DNA of 62,362 bases, from NCBI GenBank assembly GCA_019359095.1, contig JAHHHZ010000002.1, positions 1 to 62,362 of the forward strand, written 5' to 3'. Every line of letters begins with the position of its first letter. Position 1 is the first letter of the stretch. The DNA is from Pleurocapsa minor HA4230-MV1 (GTDB lineage: Bacteria; Cyanobacteriota; Cyanobacteriia; Cyanobacteriales; Xenococcaceae). This document shows, piece after piece, positions 10,371 through 18,657 of the stretch. The position numbers and the translations under genes were made by a program. Below the pieces are notes generated by a model. It was given only the letters and a program-made list of their open reading frames with translations. It searched no databases and was not told the origin of the DNA.

Positions 10371-10608
10371 TCAAAATTCTCCAAAATTTACGGAAGAAGA
10401 TGCCTGAAAATTAAGTCTAAAAGAAAACAGAATCATAAAGATTTAAAAATATAACGTGGTTAGGCTTTGATTGTGTACGGTTAAACTTTGCGATCTCGTC
10501 TTTTTAAGCCACAATAAACAAAAGCTGATCTAATTTTTAGCAGTTTTGATCCTCATCGTTTTTAAGCTTAAGTTTCCCTAATTCAACCAGACTTTCTGAG
10601 TAACATCC

Positions 10609-11007
10609 ATGACAACGGTTTTGATTGTAGAAGATGATCCCATCAATTTGCGCGTTTTCTCCAAAATACTCGTAAAAAGAGGCGGTTTGCAAGTCAAAGG
10701 GACAGAAGTTGTCGAAGAAGTCTTACAATTTGCCCAATCTGGAGAAATAGATGCAATTTTAATGGATGTTGCTCTAGCGAATAGTTCTTATCAGGGTAAA
10801 CCAGTAGATGGCATCAAAATCACTCAAATGCTTAAGGCAAACGACAAAACTGCCAATTTACCCATAATTTTAGTGACGGCTCACGCCATGGAAGGCGATC
10901 GCGAAAACTTTCTCAAACAAAGTGGTGCAGACGGCTATATTTCTAAACCAGTAGTCGATCATGAAGCATTTATTCATCAAATCGTTTCTTTAATCAATAA
11001 AACATAA
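10609..11007 (+). CDS. Stand-alone response regulator receiver (CheY-like)
   Basis: 132 residues, a single receiver domain with no output domain. The acidic pair is Glu8-Asp9-Asp10, the phosphoacceptor Asp53 (LMDVAL), the switch Thr90 (LVTAHAM) and Lys113 (YISKP). Extra residues SSYQGKPVDG follow Asp53, as in the DivK/Rcp subset. It probably relays phosphate from a hybrid or orphan kinase; the orphan kinase at 21102 is a possible but unlinked source. It is transcribed away from the topoisomerase gene across a 238-base spacer in which I see nothing else. Confidence 0.92.
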   Translation: MTTVLIVEDDPINLRVFSKILVKRGGLQVKGTEVVEEVLQFAQSGEIDAILMDVALANSSYQGKPVDGIKITQMLKANDKTANLPIILVTAHAMEGDRENFLKQSGADGYISKPVVDHEAFIHQIVSLINKT

Positions 11008-11118
11008 TCTAAAATTTTGCAATCAAGCTTAATCGATCTTCTTTTTCTCTGGACTCTATCTTAGTACAATAGTTCTTTTACTTTGTTTTTGGCAACTCTG
11101 ATTGCGATCGGTTCGTAA

Positions 11119-11186
11119 GTAGGAAATAGGAAGTAGGAAGTAGGAAGTAGTATTTCAAATTATTGTCCTTTAACCTTTAACCTTTA
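11119..11186. repeat. Two short heptamer arrays (GTAGGAA and CCTTTAA)
   Basis: GTAGGAA-type units run from 11119 to 11150 (four and a half units, one variant ATAGGAA). A second array of CCTTTAA runs from 11167 to 11186. Both have period 7 and lie just past the end of the glycosyltransferase gene 11213-12358. Confidence 0.85.
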
Positions 11187-11212
11187 CCCTTTTCCCTGAT
11201 CCCACAAGTCAG

Positions 11213-12358
11213 TTACCGGTTAGGTGCAAGATCTGAGAATACCCGACAAACGCCTTTTGCTGTCTTATCCCAACTAAAAAGCTTGGCTCTGGCTAATCCC
11301 TGGTGGATCAGATTAGTTTTTAATTCCGTATTAGTTAATATTTGATACATTCCCTGAGCAATACTCTCCACATTCTCAGGAGCGACATACAATACGCTAT
11401 CTCCCGCGATTTCAGGAATAGATGTCACTTTAGAGGTAATCACAGGACAACCACAAGCCATTGCCTCTAATACAGGTAGTCCAAACCCTTCATACAGTGA
11501 GGCAAAAACTAATGCTTGAGCCATTGAATATAGGCTAGGAAGAACAGCGGTTGGGACATAATCGAGGAAGATAATCCGCTCTTTAGCAGCAAGTTTAGCG
11601 GTTTGACGCTCAATTTCGGGATAGAAAAAATTGTCTTTTTTTCCTGTAATCACAAACTGATAATCTTTGAAGGGTAAACTGTCAAAAGCTTCCAAACAGC
11701 GACTCAAATTTTTATAAAAGCGCATATCCCCCACATAAAGCAGGTATTTATTCAAGTTGTATTTCTGGAGAATTGCGCGATCGGGTTGAGGATAAAATAA
11801 ATCCTGAGCATAGCCATTGTAAACTACGTTAATCGAGTCAGGATTCAGCCGATAGTTTTTGACCAGATCTTGCTTAGTATATTCAGAAACACAGATAATG
11901 CCTTGAGACTGTTTTAGGAGAAAAGGTAGAGCGTAAAGATAATAATACTTCCACTTAGGACTTAGTTCGGGATACTGGAGGGGGATTAAATCATGAACAG
12001 TAACTATTTGCGGAATACGAGGAAAAAAAATCCCTTCAGCTACGGGAGAAAAAAATAAGTCGGCTTGCTGACGTTTAAGCTGTTGATTTAATCTGGTTTG
12101 ATACCAGAAAATCCGCTTAATGTGTCCTGACAAACCGCGATCGGGGGATAATGAGGGATCTACAGCAATAGTCTGCTGTGGATATTGAGATTTAAAGTAA
12201 TCTGCTTGAGAATACAGCTGAAAATCAAACTGGCGCTTGTCGAGTGAATCTTTTAGGCAATCACCATTCATTAATTTAGCAATTAAGTTTTGATTAACTA
12301 CCCCCAAACCACTACCTTGTTCTTGAATATAAGTGCCGTTGATAGCTATTTTGGGCAT
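11213..12358 (-). CDS. Glycosyltransferase, GT4 family
   Basis: 381 residues with the two Rossmann-like halves of GT-B enzymes. The N-terminal half opens with [15 protein letters not shown], and the donor-binding half has [20 protein letters not shown], then [18 protein letters not shown], the E-x7-E retaining GT4 signature. It will move a nucleotide-sugar unit to a lipid carrier or polysaccharide; the sugar cannot be read. It stands alone, so it is not evidently part of a polysaccharide cluster. The ATG at 12358 is followed upstream by one base and then the 7-bp array 12360-12411, which occupies the place of a ribosome site. Confidence 0.9.
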   Translation of the reverse strand: MPKIAINGTYIQEQGSGLGVVNQNLIAKLMNGDCLKDSLDKRQFDFQLYSQADYFKSQYPQQTIAVDPSLSPDRGLSGHIKRIFWYQTRLNQQLKRQQADLFFSPVAEGIFFPRIPQIVTVHDLIPLQYPELSPKWKYYYLYALPFLLKQSQGIICVSEYTKQDLVKNYRLNPDSINVVYNGYAQDLFYPQPDRAILQKYNLNKYLLYVGDMRFYKNLSRCLEAFDSLPFKDYQFVITGKKDNFFYPEIERQTAKLAAKERIIFLDYVPTAVLPSLYSMAQALVFASLYEGFGLPVLEAMACGCPVITSKVTSIPEIAGDSVLYVAPENVESIAQGMYQILTNTELKTNLIHQGLARAKLFSWDKTAKGVCRVFSDLAPNR

Positions 12359-12359
12359 T

Positions 12360-12411
12360 TACTGATTACTAATTACTGATTACTGATTACTGATTACTGA
12401 TTATTAATTAC
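12360..12411. repeat. Heptamer array TACTGAT, seven units
   Basis: Seven 7-bp units (TACTGAT five times, with variants TACTAAT and TATTAAT) plus three bases. It directly abuts the start codon of the glycosyltransferase at 12358, so its copy number sets the 5' untranslated region of that gene. Confidence 0.92.
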
Positions 12412-12504
12412 TTTTCGTCTCAGCGTTGCTGGATCGATGTATAATTCTGCTTTTTTCTCTATGCAAGCAAATCAACTAAAAAGCTAAAGGCTAATAGCTA
12501 AGAG

Positions 12505-12540
12505 CTAAAAGCTATATGCGTAGCGGTATCCTTTAGGACG
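12505..12540. repeat. Copy of the CCTTTAGG palindromic repeat family
   Basis: The string ATGCGTAGCGGTATCCTTTA followed by GGACG matches, in reverse complement, the left arm of the element inside the NRPS gene at 49207-49310 (CCTAAAGG, then GTACCGCTTCGCGT). It is preceded by degenerate GCTAAAAG-type heptamers at about 12478-12514. Confidence 0.65.
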
Positions 12541-12546
12541 TACAGA

Positions 12547-13020
12547 TTACTTTTCGGTTTCATACTTCAAATCAGCAATGCCTTCGTCTCTTTTCATAAT
12601 TGCATATTCTTTAAATCGTTCCAGATCGGCCATCACTGTAGACTCCACTACATCGCCGATTAAACTATCCATCAGCTTGCCAATAATCCCAGGAACAGCA
12701 TAGGCAAAAGACATTTTAACAATACAACTATCTTTGCGATCGTAAAAGCGAATTGCACCTTTGTTAGGTAGACCATCTACAGATTGCCATTCGATTATTT
12801 GCTCAGGAACAATCTGAACAATACGAGACAGCCAAGAAAAGTTAAAACCTCCACTAGCTAGTTTCCAGCGCGATAGTTCGGGGTTTTCTTCTAAGATTTT
12901 GACCGACTCGATCCATTTCATCCAGATTGTCATCTGTTCGAGATCTGACCATAAACTCCAGGCTAATTGTATAGTTACGGGGACTTCAATTTGGACGGTA
13001 TGTTCAAGCCAATCAGTCAT
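12547..13020 (-). CDS. SRPBCC (START/polyketide-cyclase-like) protein, Zds-linked
   Basis: 157 residues with the helix-grip fold pattern: an opening strand LEHTVQIEVPVTIQLAWSLW, central beta strands around SRIVQIVPEQIIEWQSVDG, and a long closing helix GKLMDSLIGDVVESTVMADL. This fold holds hydrophobic ligands. It follows the carotene desaturase gene by about 110 bases on the same strand. The same pairing occurs in other cyanobacteria (slr0940/slr0941 in Synechocystis), so a role in handling carotenoid or quinone near Zds is a reasonable inference, not a demonstrated one. Confidence 0.82.
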   Translation of the reverse strand: MTDWLEHTVQIEVPVTIQLAWSLWSDLEQMTIWMKWIESVKILEENPELSRWKLASGGFNFSWLSRIVQIVPEQIIEWQSVDGLPNKGAIRFYDRKDSCIVKMSFAYAVPGIIGKLMDSLIGDVVESTVMADLERFKEYAIMKRDEGIADLKYETEK

Positions 13021-13129
13021 CGCACTTCTCCTTTAAAGATTGTCGGGTGGGCTAGACCCTGTTTTTAATTACCTAATGTTCTCACAACTCACAACAACTA
13101 TACCCACCCGATCTAAAAATGCGATCGCA

Positions 13130-14587
13130 CTATACAGCCACCGCTTTTAACTGTTCAGCATGGGCTAATATTGCTTTGGCAGCCTGTTTTCCCGACATAG
13201 TAGCACCTTCCATACTGTCGATATAATCTTGCTGAGTATAGCTCCCAGCCAAGAAGAAATTATCTATAGGAGTTTGCTGAGGCGGACGATAGGGATCCAT
13301 TCCTGGCGCTTCTCGATAGAGAGATTCTGCTAGCTTAACTACGCTGTACCAAGTCATGTTTAATTCTCTAGCAGAAGGAAATAGCTTGTGTACCTGCGCC
13401 AGTATTTGATGAGCAATATCTTCGTTCTTTTCCTTAATAAAAGGATCTCCTGGGGTTAAGACTAACTGGAGTAGTGAACCTTCCCCTGGTTTATAGTAAT
13501 CTGCTGGACTGGTTAAAGCTAAATCGGCAAAACAGGAAAAGTCCGCATCAGGAGTATAGAGTAGATTATCGATTCCTACTGCCTGTTGTAATTGCTGGCG
13601 ATTTTGCGCATCATTTAATTCTGTTACCCAACCATCGAAGCGCAACTGCACTGTGGCAACGGGAACGGCATCCAGCTTGTAGATGTTATCGAATTCTGGC
13701 CATTTACGCCAAGCTTGAGGAAGGACTTTTTTAATGCCAGGAACGTCACAGGCACAGACATAAGCATCTGCTCGGATAGTTTCGGTGGTTTCGCCATTGC
13801 TCACGACAATTCCTGTAACTTTCGTGATCTCGCCCGAATCTTCAAACAAGATTTCTTTAACTCGATGACGAGTATGAATTTTTGTACCTCGCGTTTCTAG
13901 ATAATCGACAATTGGCTTGTGAAGATACTCACTAGGAGAGCCTTCTAACATTCTTAAAACAGAGGCTTCAGTTTTGGTAGCGAAAAACTGAAAAATGGTT
14001 AACATACAGCGAGCAGAGATATTCTCTGTATCAATAAAGCCCAAAGCATAGGCAATCGGATCCCACATCTTTCTCAAGCTGCCGTTATTACCCCCATGAC
14101 TGCGAAACCAGTCAGCAAAGCTAATCGAATCGAGATTGCGAATTGTTTTCATTGCCCCTTCTGGGTCAATTAAAGCTCTGACAATGGGACTTGTACCTAA
14201 AGCTAGAGAGTTAGCTGCCTTATCAACTGTGGAGAGTTGCGAGGTAGTGAAAAAAGCCTTGAGACCGTTAAAAGGCGCTCCAGTCAGAAAGCGAAAATCT
14301 AGTTCGCCAATTTTCCCTCCTTCATTCACAAAAGTATGAGTGTGCTGCTTGAGACGTAGATTATCGATCGCACCGACCTTGGCCATTAAACCAAATAAAT
14401 TATAATAGCAGCCAAAAAAGACGTGCAGCCCCATTTCTAAATGATTGCCGTCTTTGTCGATCCAGCTACCGACTTTCCCGCCCACAAACGGACGAGCTTC
14501 AAATATTTCTACTTCAGCACCCGCATCAACTAAATCAATAGCTGTTGCCATGCCTGCTAATCCTGCACCAACAATTGCTACGCGCAT
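13130..14587 (-). CDS. zds: Zeta-carotene desaturase
   Basis: Converts 9,9'-di-cis-zeta-carotene via neurosporene to pro-lycopene, passing electrons to plastoquinone; membrane-associated flavoenzyme also called CrtQ. 485 residues, the usual length. The FAD site is [11 protein letters not shown] at the start and [15 protein letters not shown] after it. The segment [13 protein letters not shown] and the C-terminal [16 protein letters not shown] distinguish it from phytoene desaturase. The SRPBCC gene lies downstream and the hypothetical gene 14649-15263 upstream on the same strand, 61 bases away. Confidence 0.96.
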   Translation of the reverse strand: MRVAIVGAGLAGMATAIDLVDAGAEVEIFEARPFVGGKVGSWIDKDGNHLEMGLHVFFGCYYNLFGLMAKVGAIDNLRLKQHTHTFVNEGGKIGELDFRFLTGAPFNGLKAFFTTSQLSTVDKAANSLALGTSPIVRALIDPEGAMKTIRNLDSISFADWFRSHGGNNGSLRKMWDPIAYALGFIDTENISARCMLTIFQFFATKTEASVLRMLEGSPSEYLHKPIVDYLETRGTKIHTRHRVKEILFEDSGEITKVTGIVVSNGETTETIRADAYVCACDVPGIKKVLPQAWRKWPEFDNIYKLDAVPVATVQLRFDGWVTELNDAQNRQQLQQAVGIDNLLYTPDADFSCFADLALTSPADYYKPGEGSLLQLVLTPGDPFIKEKNEDIAHQILAQVHKLFPSARELNMTWYSVVKLAESLYREAPGMDPYRPPQQTPIDNFFLAGSYTQQDYIDSMEGATMSGKQAAKAILAHAEQLKAVAV

Positions 14588-14648
14588 TAAATTTCCGATT
14601 TCTGAACAGCGGTTACTTTACATATTGTAATATAAATCGCTGCCCTGA

Positions 14649-15263
14649 TTATTTCTCTTCACCAAATGTTTTAAGCTTGGCGAAAAAAGAAGACATGTCG
14701 GGCAAAGGAATAAATTGATGAATGATCTTACTTTTTGCCGTAAAATCTGACCAAAGAGGATTGGAAGATAATCCCCAATTATAAATTAGGCACACATTCC
14801 CAGCTGAGGCTGAACTCTTCAATATTGGTGCTAAATTTAGATTATCTCTTGGTTTGGTGTCCCTCAGTGTTGGATTCTCTAATACTTGTGCTGAGGCTGA
14901 CATTTCAGATTTAGGCTGATATAAACTAATAGTGTCAGGTTCAAAGGTACTTGCATCTGAGTCTGACAGCTGGCAAAGATGTTTGGGCAATCTACGACAA
15001 ATCAATCGTTCAAATTCATAAGTAAAATGAGGATTGGGAGTGCCGATACGCAACCAAACATTTAAGATTTGCTCAATCGAAATTGCTTTATAGCGTCCTA
15101 AGTAGAGTGCTTCGATAGTTGCCAGTCTAATCCAGTTAGCATGATACATCTCTAGCCAATACTCTAGGAGTTTTTCGGCCTGCTCGCGCCCTAAATCAAA
15201 AGCATAACTATCAATCAAAGAGCGAGCTTGTGCCAAGGATAAATCTTGAGTTAGTTCAGTCAT
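14649..15263 (-). CDS. Conserved cyanobacterial hypothetical protein
   Basis: 204 residues. The first 100 are helical and conserved-looking: LSLAQARSLIDSYAFDLGRE, then IRLATIEALYLGRYKAISIE and the segment around YEFERLICRRLP. The remainder is low-complexity Ser- and Pro-rich, with a short conserved end QFIPLPDMSSFFAKLKT. I know similar arrangements in cyanobacteria only as hypothetical proteins. It lies 61 bases upstream of zds, same strand, and may be co-transcribed, but nothing in it suggests carotenoid chemistry. Confidence 0.75.
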   Translation of the reverse strand: MTELTQDLSLAQARSLIDSYAFDLGREQAEKLLEYWLEMYHANWIRLATIEALYLGRYKAISIEQILNVWLRIGTPNPHFTYEFERLICRRLPKHLCQLSDSDASTFEPDTISLYQPKSEMSASAQVLENPTLRDTKPRDNLNLAPILKSSASAGNVCLIYNWGLSSNPLWSDFTAKSKIIHQFIPLPDMSSFFAKLKTFGEEK

Positions 15264-15481
15264 TGATCTTTGTTAATTAAAGTTGCTTAAAAATACAGAT
15301 TTTTTGATTCGAGAAACTTAAAGTCAAGTCAGAAGTAAAACTTCGATCTATTCTAGCGACTAAATTAAAATCTATCTAGATTAAATGCGATCGCACTTAA
15401 TTTAATGAACAACTAGAATGCTTATTTAAGTTAAACGATTTATTTCAGCTTTATTTTGCCCCAAAATTATAATTAAATTAG

Positions 15482-15622
15482 CATAGCCCTCAAATAAAAT
15501 CGGCAGGAGCAGGTTTGGGTTTAGCAATTGTCAGAGCGATCGCCGAAGCCCATAAAAGTTCGATTCGTCTTGATTCCCATTTGAGTATGGGATGCTCCCG
15601 TTTCCGGTTGTCTTACCTTTAG
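15482..15622 (+). pseudogene. C-terminal remnant of a histidine kinase ATPase domain
   Basis: In frame 15482-15622 the translation contains SAGAGLGLAIVRAIAEAH and then SSIRLDSHLSMGCSRFRLSY before TAG. This is the G2-box end of a HATPase_c domain, normally GTGLGLAIVK.IVE.H with GKI.V.S..G.GS.F...LP. An in-frame stop (TAG) stands directly before it and nothing upstream continues the kinase. Only about 46 codons survive. A terminator follows 65 bases later, which is what one expects for the lost gene's own 3' end. Confidence 0.8.
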
Positions 15623-15654
15623 CAGCACAGAAGGTAATAGGGGAGAGATAGATA

Positions 15655-15682
15655 ACAATCAACAATTAACAATTAACAATTA
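15655..15682. repeat. Heptamer array ACAATTA, four units
   Basis: ACAATCA once and ACAATTA three times, head to tail, between the kinase remnant and its terminator. Confidence 0.88.
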
Positions 15683-15686
15683 ACAG

Positions 15687-15714
15687 AACCATGAAAAACT
15701 TCTCATGGTTTTTT
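15687..15714 (+). terminator. Rho-independent terminator
   Basis: AACCATGA (15687-15694) pairs with TCATGGTT (15703-15710) around an 8-base loop, followed by TTTT. It is placed to end the former histidine kinase gene on the plus strand. Confidence 0.75.
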
Positions 15715-15895
15715 AACAACACATTCATCAAGATTAATTTAAATAAAGTTTAAGCCAAGGTTAATAATTCAGATTCTTGAGAGGACTTTGAACTAGAAGC
15801 GGTTGAGAAAAGCGATTGGCTACGCAATGGTGTGGTGTAGCTGCCTTATGCATAGGCGATCATGCCTACCACCAGATGACTTAAATACTGAGGAA

Positions 15896-17332
15896 ATGAC
15901 CCCAAAAACTATATATCTAAGCAAATGTTTATTCAATCAATCAGCCTATTTCTGGCAGCGAAAAACTTTTTTAGTGCCTGTCTTAATTGCCATAGCGGGG
16001 ATTATTGTCAGCTTGCCTGATAGTTTACCAATTCAGGGACGTTTAGCCTTATTTATTTTTTTAGTGGCGACCATTTTTTGGTCAATTACCAGCATCAATG
16101 CAGCTTACGTTGCTGTGGGTTCAGCAATCATGCTGGTCTTAACAGGGGCAATATCCCAGGAACAGTTTTTTGCTTCCATGGGTTCAGATGTAGTTTGGTT
16201 AATGATTGGGGCGTTTATTTTGGGCTATGCGGTTAAAGAGACTGGTTTAGCAGCCAGGTTAACCCACATGGTAGTAGCCAAAGCTAATAATGTTGCTAAT
16301 CTTTTTTGGTTATTAACAACAGTCCTGATTCCTCTTTCTTTCCTAATTCCCTCAACTTCTGGTCGGGCGGCTGTAACCTATCCTGTCTTTCGTAGTATTA
16401 CGGGGGCGATCGCCGACAAGCAAATTAGACGCACTCTCTGTTTATTGATGCCTACCATTATTTTGGTTTCTACCATTGTTTCTTTAACAGGTGCAGGTTC
16501 TCATTTAGTTGCTAACGATCTTTTAGAACAGATTGCCCAACAGGAAATTTCTTTTGGTCAGTGGGTGCTTTATGGTTTGCCTTTTGGGGTAGTTGCTAGT
16601 TATATCTCTTGCTGGGTTATTTCGCGGATGTTTTTGAATCAAAAACAGTTACAGCAGCCATTGAGCCTACCACAATTACCAGCGCAATCTTTGTCGCTCA
16701 AAGAACGCCAAACCCTTGGCATTTCGTTACTGATGCTGATTTTTTGGTTAACAGAAGCTTGGCATGGACTAGAAATTGCCACCGTCACCATGATGGGAGC
16801 AGTATTACTGACAATGCCTAAATTTGGGGTAATTCAATGGAAGAACAGTGTTAAAGCTGTTGCTTGGAATTTGATTATGTTCGTCGCAGCTACTTTAGTT
16901 TTGGGACGTTCTCTAATTCAGTCTGGTGCATCTAAGTGGATTTTCGATCACATTTTTCACTGGAGTGACGTTCGTAGTACCCAATCTAGTTTGATTATTT
17001 TTGTCTTGCTGGCAATTATTTCTCTCACCTCTCATATTTATATGACTTCTCACACAGCTAGGGCAGCAGCTTTAGTGCCTCCTTTGCTTTATCTTGCTAG
17101 CAGTTTAAACCTTAATCCAGTAGCAGTGATGTTTCTCAGTACTTTAGGGATGGATTATTGTTTAACTTTTCCTGTCAGTTCTAAAGCTTTGCTGGTTTAT
17201 CAAGAGTTAGATGAAGGCGGTTTTAAACCCAAAGATTTGCTTCGTCTCAGTTCGGTGCTGATTGTAATTCATCTCGTCCTAATGGTCTTGTTTTATTACA
17301 CCTGGTGGCGATGGGTGGGGTTGTCGCTTTGA
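15896..17332 (+). CDS. SLC13/DASS-type anion permease
   Basis: 478 residues from ATG 15896, which has GAGGAA just upstream; a longer frame from TTG at 15803 would add a non-hydrophobic leader read through repeat-like DNA. About 11-12 membrane spans. Two half-repeats are visible, with PSTSGRAAVTYP and MTSHTARAAALVPPL, matching the two substrate/cation loops of the divalent anion:Na+ symporter family (sulfate, dicarboxylates). The substrate cannot be assigned. A glycerate kinase follows after a 139-base gap made almost wholly of heptamers, so organic acid uptake is a possible link. The stop codon's last base is the first base of the repeat array. Confidence 0.85.
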   Translation: MTPKTIYLSKCLFNQSAYFWQRKTFLVPVLIAIAGIIVSLPDSLPIQGRLALFIFLVATIFWSITSINAAYVAVGSAIMLVLTGAISQEQFFASMGSDVVWLMIGAFILGYAVKETGLAARLTHMVVAKANNVANLFWLLTTVLIPLSFLIPSTSGRAAVTYPVFRSITGAIADKQIRRTLCLLMPTIILVSTIVSLTGAGSHLVANDLLEQIAQQEISFGQWVLYGLPFGVVASYISCWVISRMFLNQKQLQQPLSLPQLPAQSLSLKERQTLGISLLMLIFWLTEAWHGLEIATVTMMGAVLLTMPKFGVIQWKNSVKAVAWNLIMFVAATLVLGRSLIQSGASKWIFDHIFHWSDVRSTQSSLIIFVLLAIISLTSHIYMTSHTARAAALVPPLLYLASSLNLNPVAVMFLSTLGMDYCLTFPVSSKALLVYQELDEGGFKPKDLLRLSSVLIVIHLVLMVLFYYTWWRWVGLSL

Positions 17333-17464
17333 AAAGTCAAAAGTCAAAAGTTAAAAGTTAAAAGTTAAAAGTTAAAAGTTAAAAGTTAAAAGTTAAAAGT
17401 TAAAAGTTAAAAGTTAAAAGTTAAAAGTTAAAAGTTAAAAGTTAAAAGTTAAAAGTTAAAAGTT
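17332..17464. repeat. 19-unit heptamer array (AAAAGTC x2, AAAAGTT x17)
   Basis: A perfect 7-bp tandem repeat fills the space between the permease stop and the glycerate kinase start, leaving only seven bases (AATAAAA) before the ATG at 17472. The two first units differ in the last base. There is no ordinary ribosome binding site. Short tandemly repeated heptanucleotides are a known class in filamentous and some unicellular cyanobacteria; this is a long, homogeneous example. Confidence 0.97.
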
Positions 17465-17471
17465 AATAAAA

Positions 17472-18647
17472 ATGACACTTAATATTTTAATTGCTCCCTC
17501 TGGATTTAAAGAAAGTATCGATGCCGAACAAGTTGCCGATTGTATTGCCAAAGGCATTGTCAGAGCTTTACCTGATGTCCGAATCCTCAAAGTACCTTTG
17601 GTAGATGGTGGAGAAGGCTTTACCAAAACCTTAGTTGCAGCTACGGGAGGGACGATACATCATCTGGAAGTAACTGGCCCTGTTGGCGAAAAAGTCACCG
17701 CTCATTTTGGCTTTCTGGGCAAAACTAAAGTTAAAACTGCGGTTTTAGAAATGGCAGCAGCAGCAGGCTTACGTCTTGTGCCTTCAGATTTGCGCAATCC
17801 TTTAATAACGACTACTTACGGTGTTGGCGAATTAATTAAAGCTGCTTTAGATGCTGGTGCGGAGAGAATTTTAGTTGGTTGTGGCGACTCTGGTACTAAT
17901 GATGGTGGTGCAGGAATGGCACAAGCCTTGGGAGTAAAATTATTAGATGAACATGGCAAAGAATTAGGTTTAGGTTGCAGTGAATTAATTAAACTCAGAC
18001 AAATTGACATTGACCAAAGAGATCCACGTCTCGATCGAGTACAAATTGATGTCGCTTGCAATTGGCATAATGTCTTGTGCGGATTTCAGGGAGTAGCAAG
18101 AGTCTTTGGCCCACAAAAAGGTGCATCTCCCGCAATTGTCGAACAGATGGAGTTAGCATTGGAACATTACGCTAGCGCGATCGCAACTCATTTAAATATC
18201 GATGTCAGAGAAATGTCTGGGAGTGGTGCATCTGGTGCTTTAGGAACTGGTTTACATGCTCTCATTGGAGCTAGATTATACCCCCGTTACGAAATTGTCA
18301 TGCAATATTTAGAGTTGGATAAATTAATCCCAGAAGTCGATTTAGTGATTACTGCTGAAGGGTGTATCGATTATCAAACACCACGGGGTAAAATTCCTGC
18401 CGAAGTTGCCAAGCGAGCTAAACTTTATGGACTGCCTGTAATTGCTTTAGTAGGGACAATTGGCGAAGGTGCAGATCTGAATTTACACCACGGCATCGAT
18501 CACTATACAAGTATTTTGAGCCATCCTTGTCAACTTAATGAAGCGATCGCTCAGACGGCAACTCTCCTAACCAATACTGCCGAACAAATTGCCCGTTTGC
18601 TTTTGGTAGGAAAACAAATTCGTCGTGCGACTTTCGCTGGATGGTAA
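17472..18647 (+). CDS. glxK: Glycerate 2-kinase, GlxK/GarK family
   Basis: 391 residues; phosphorylates D-glycerate with ATP, giving 2-phosphoglycerate in the characterised enterobacterial members. The N-terminus ILIAPSGFKESIDAEQVADC, PLVDGGEGFT, LVGCGDSGTNDGGAGMAQAL and ITAEGCIDYQTPRGKIP are the family hallmarks. It is not the GLYK type used in cyanobacterial and plant photorespiration, so the cell may have both. The start follows the heptamer array. It converges on trpE with ten bases between the stops. Confidence 0.92.
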   Translation: MTLNILIAPSGFKESIDAEQVADCIAKGIVRALPDVRILKVPLVDGGEGFTKTLVAATGGTIHHLEVTGPVGEKVTAHFGFLGKTKVKTAVLEMAAAAGLRLVPSDLRNPLITTTYGVGELIKAALDAGAERILVGCGDSGTNDGGAGMAQALGVKLLDEHGKELGLGCSELIKLRQIDIDQRDPRLDRVQIDVACNWHNVLCGFQGVARVFGPQKGASPAIVEQMELALEHYASAIATHLNIDVREMSGSGASGALGTGLHALIGARLYPRYEIVMQYLELDKLIPEVDLVITAEGCIDYQTPRGKIPAEVAKRAKLYGLPVIALVGTIGEGADLNLHHGIDHYTSILSHPCQLNEAIAQTATLLTNTAEQIARLLLVGKQIRRATFAGW

Positions 18648-18657
18648 AGTCACTGGC

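Larger units (their letters stand above)
15264..15895. other. 632-base spacer with a gene remnant, repeats and a terminator
   Basis: Between the hypothetical gene and the permease. It holds the histidine kinase remnant (15482-15622), a heptamer array (15655-15682), a terminator (15687-15714) and, near 15811-15870, palindromic repeat-like sequence. An open frame from a TTG at 15803 runs into the permease, but the ATG at 15896 is the better start. Confidence 0.7.

Noticed and set aside
17332-17464. CRISPR array
   Set aside because: Repeats are 7 bp and directly joined without spacers; no cas gene in the window.
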